Positions 6,063 through 6,169 of a stretch of DNA of 6,169 nt are shown piece after piece (position 1 is the stretch's first letter; each line of letters opens with the position of its first letter). The translations under genes and the position numbers were made by a program. Source of the DNA: an uncultured Pseudomonadota bacterium (GTDB lineage Bacteria; Pseudomonadota; Gammaproteobacteria; Burkholderiales; SG8-39); assembly GCA_903864555.1 (NCBI GenBank), contig CAIPGJ010000546.1, forward strand, positions 1 to 6,169. Reading direction: 5' to 3'. Below the pieces are notes generated by a model. The model was not told the DNA's origin, ran no database searches, and was given only the letters and a program-made list of their open reading frames with translations.

Positions 6063-6169
6063 ATGCACACGCCGATGAATCGTCATTGGTTACCGGCTGC
6101 TTACTCCACTACAGTTGAAATCAGACAATTCGCCGACAGCTTGCGGGCTGAACCGGATGCATTTGGGAC
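6063..6169 (+). other. open reading frame running off the right edge, coding status uncertain
   Basis: From ATG 6063 there is no stop for 35 codons to the window end; the frame is closed upstream by TGA at 6012-6014. The product starts MHTPMNRHWLPAAYSTTVEI and I do not recognise it. No good Shine-Dalgarno site precedes the ATG, and the third-codon GC content is lower than in the neighbouring genes. Its position and orientation, divergent from the LysR gene by 178 bp, would suit a LysR target gene, which is the only positive argument. The stretch 5885-6062 before it shows a small inverted repeat CCAGT/ACTGG (6031-6035 and 6042-6046) and nothing else I can support. Confidence 0.25.

Overview
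The window looks like accessory catabolic DNA from a high-GC betaproteobacterium, most likely of the Alcaligenaceae type (Bordetella/Achromobacter and relatives). The reasons are two orphan periplasmic binding proteins of the Bug/TctC family, which is greatly expanded in that group, a GcvA-type LysR regulator, and CoA-activation genes in a fragmentary catabolic arrangement. The genus is an inference and was not tested.

Layout from left to right: the first 61 codons of a Bug-family receptor run off the left edge (minus strand, 1-184). An AMP-forming acyl-CoA ligase lies on the minus strand (377-1906). A 302-bp divergent intergenic region carries a candidate promoter, a perfect 7-bp inverted repeat and a two-block direct repeat. 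A family III CoA-transferase lies on the plus strand (2209-3408). A 240-bp convergent gap holds a strong hairpin. A complete second Bug-family receptor lies on the minus strand (3649-4614). A 286-bp gap contains a degenerate remnant of the N-terminus of a second acyl-CoA ligase, just upstream of that receptor. A LysR-type regulator follows (minus, 4901-5884). The last 285 bp hold no complete gene, only an unsupported reading frame open at the right edge.

How the genes may work together (inference): the Bug proteins would capture a small carboxylate in the periplasm. The ligase (ATP-dependent) and the CoA-transferase (CoA from a donor thioester) would turn an organic acid into its CoA ester for degradation, under control of the LysR protein. 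No TctA/TctB membrane partners and no downstream beta-oxidation-type enzymes are in the window, so the substrate cannot be named.

The most interesting point is that the intact pair is 'ligase then Bug receptor', and the second Bug gene is preceded by the stump of another ligase of the same subfamily. This suggests two ligase-Bug modules, one of which has lost its ligase. I see no CRISPR array, RNA gene, insertion sequence, phage gene or defence system, and nothing that amounts to a wholly new system.
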